Assembly: GCA_003156795.1 (NCBI GenBank)
Contig: PMHU01000272.1
Coordinates: 998-6,031 of the forward strand
DNA from: Acidimicrobiaceae bacterium
Lineage (GTDB): Bacteria; Actinomycetota; Acidimicrobiia; Acidimicrobiales; Palsa-688
Direction: 5' to 3'
Length of the DNA stretch: 5,034 nt
The position numbers and the translations under genes were made by a program. Positions 4,291 to 5,034 of the stretch are shown here, piece by piece; the stretch's first letter is position 1, and each line of letters starts with the position of its first letter. The notes under the pieces were generated by a model that was not told the origin of the DNA, did no database searches, and saw only the letters and a program-made list of their open reading frames with translations.

Positions 4291-5034
4291 TCAGCGGTCG
4301 CCTCGGTCGACACGGAATGCTTCCCTGGGTCGCTGAACGAACTCATACGGGATTCCGTCGGGGTCGCTTATGAAGCAGATCCACATGTCCGGAACTGGTG
4401 TCCCGTGTAGCTCGACTCGCGCCGGGCGGCGGTCGAAGGTCCACCCGGCGGCGGACATGGCGTCAAAGGATGCCCTGGTGTCGTCCACTCCTACTGCGGC
4501 GCGGAACAAGCCGGCGTGATTGGGTTCGCTGACGTGCCGGCCGTGCGACGGGGGCCGATTCCACTGAATGAGCATGGCCTCGAAAGCCTCATCGGGCAGG
4601 CGAAGGCGGACCGCTTCCGCCGTGGCAACTCCGTCCAGGCCCAGGAACTCTGCGTCATCGATCGGAGTCCTATCTACCACTTCGAAGCCGAGGCCCTCGT
4701 ACCACGGCAGCGACTTGGCCAGGTCGTTGACCGTAATCCGCAAGTGCCTCATCCGGGTGTGTCCCACCGGCAGCACCCCGTCTTCCACCAAGTCGATCGT
4801 CACACCGGTGGGATCGCGGATCGTCACCCACCGATTGCCGAAGGCCGACTCGCCCGCACCGGCAACCACGCAGTGAAACGCTCGTAAGCGCTCCGTCACG
4901 TCGTCGACGTCGGGAACGGTCAACCCGAGCGATCGGATGCCCACTTCGGTAGGGTCGTCGATCGGGCTGCCGACAAGGGGCGGGTCGACCCACGCTTGCA
5001 CCTCGATTGCGGGGCTCACCCTTGGCCCACGCTC
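4291..5034 (-). CDS. Two-domain VOC-family protein (5' end off window)
   Basis: The frame is open to the right edge and the visible protein begins inside a VOC domain, so the gene starts outside the window; the in-frame GTG at 5017-5019 is not a credible start because it would begin mid-domain. Numbering from that GTG, residues 5-80 are the second half of a first VOC module (IEVQAWVDPP, GIRSLGLTVPDVDDVTERL, RDPTGVTIDLVED). Residues 90-232 are a complete second module (RHLRITVNDLAKSLPWYEGLGF, then GLFRAAVGVDDTRASFDAM, then SDPDGIPYEFVQ). In module 2 His92 and Glu226 occupy metal positions but the strand equivalent of the middle His has Arg173 (His168 is five residues off) and the middle Glu is absent (MLIQW). 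The first half-module has Arg29 and Asp76 where His and Glu are usual. Two-module VOC proteins include extradiol dioxygenases, but the incomplete ligand set argues for a changed or lost metal site. It is the first visible gene of the right-hand operon. Confidence 0.8.
   Translation of the reverse strand, partial: ERGPRVSPAIEVQAWVDPPLVGSPIDDPTEVGIRSLGLTVPDVDDVTERLRAFHCVVAGAGESAFGNRWVTIRDPTGVTIDLVEDGVLPVGHTRMRHLRITVNDLAKSLPWYEGLGFEVVDRTPIDDAEFLGLDGVATAEAVRLRLPDEAFEAMLIQWNRPPSHGRHVSEPNHAGLFRAAVGVDDTRASFDAMSAAGWTFDRRPARVELHGTPVPDMWICFISDPDGIPYEFVQRPREAFRVDRGDR

Overview
The window is GC-rich DNA with short intergenic gaps, frequent GTG starts and tight same-strand spacing. Together with the kinds of proteins encoded (a single-cluster CxxHxxC ferredoxin, a tandem-hotdog thioesterase-like protein, an isochorismatase-like hydrolase with an altered active site, VOC proteins and a YjbR/ArsR pair), it most resembles a chromosomal segment of an actinobacterium. 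Species and order cannot be told from the sequence alone. No RNA genes, insertion sequences, CRISPR arrays or phage genes were seen, and no gene-free stretch exceeds 300 bases.

Left block, minus strand (1-449): a YjbR/MmcQ-family gene is followed after 21 bp by the start of an ArsR-family repressor gene that runs off the left edge. A 16-bp inverted repeat sits across the end of the first gene and just before the second, where an operator for the repressor would be expected.

Middle block, plus strand (579-1820): a 282-residue tandem-hotdog (thioesterase-like) protein with a good Shine-Dalgarno, then a 195-bp gap that includes a possible 21-codon leader ORF, then a 65-residue ferredoxin with a His in place of the second cluster Cys. 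The ferredoxin has no P450 or oxygenase partner inside the window. A GC-rich hairpin lies between its stop and the convergent gene that follows.

Right block, minus strand (5034 down to 1862): four genes in one direction with gaps of 51, 72 and 56 bp, probably one operon. In transcription order they are a two-domain VOC protein (5' end off the right edge), an isochorismatase-like hydrolase whose Asp/Lys/Cys triad appears as Glu/Arg/Ala, a single-domain VOC protein with an intact His/Glu/His/Glu metal set, and an AcuI/YhdH-type zinc-free NADPH reductase of the acrylyl-CoA type. Two VOC proteins, a hydrolase fold and a CoA-type enoyl reductase together suggest degradation or detoxification of a small, perhaps aromatic, compound; the thioesterase-like and ferredoxin genes facing them may belong to the same pathway. 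The substrate is unknown. The best candidate for something unusual is the catalytic-residue-free isochorismatase-like protein and its operon setting; nothing in the window clearly demonstrates an entirely new system.
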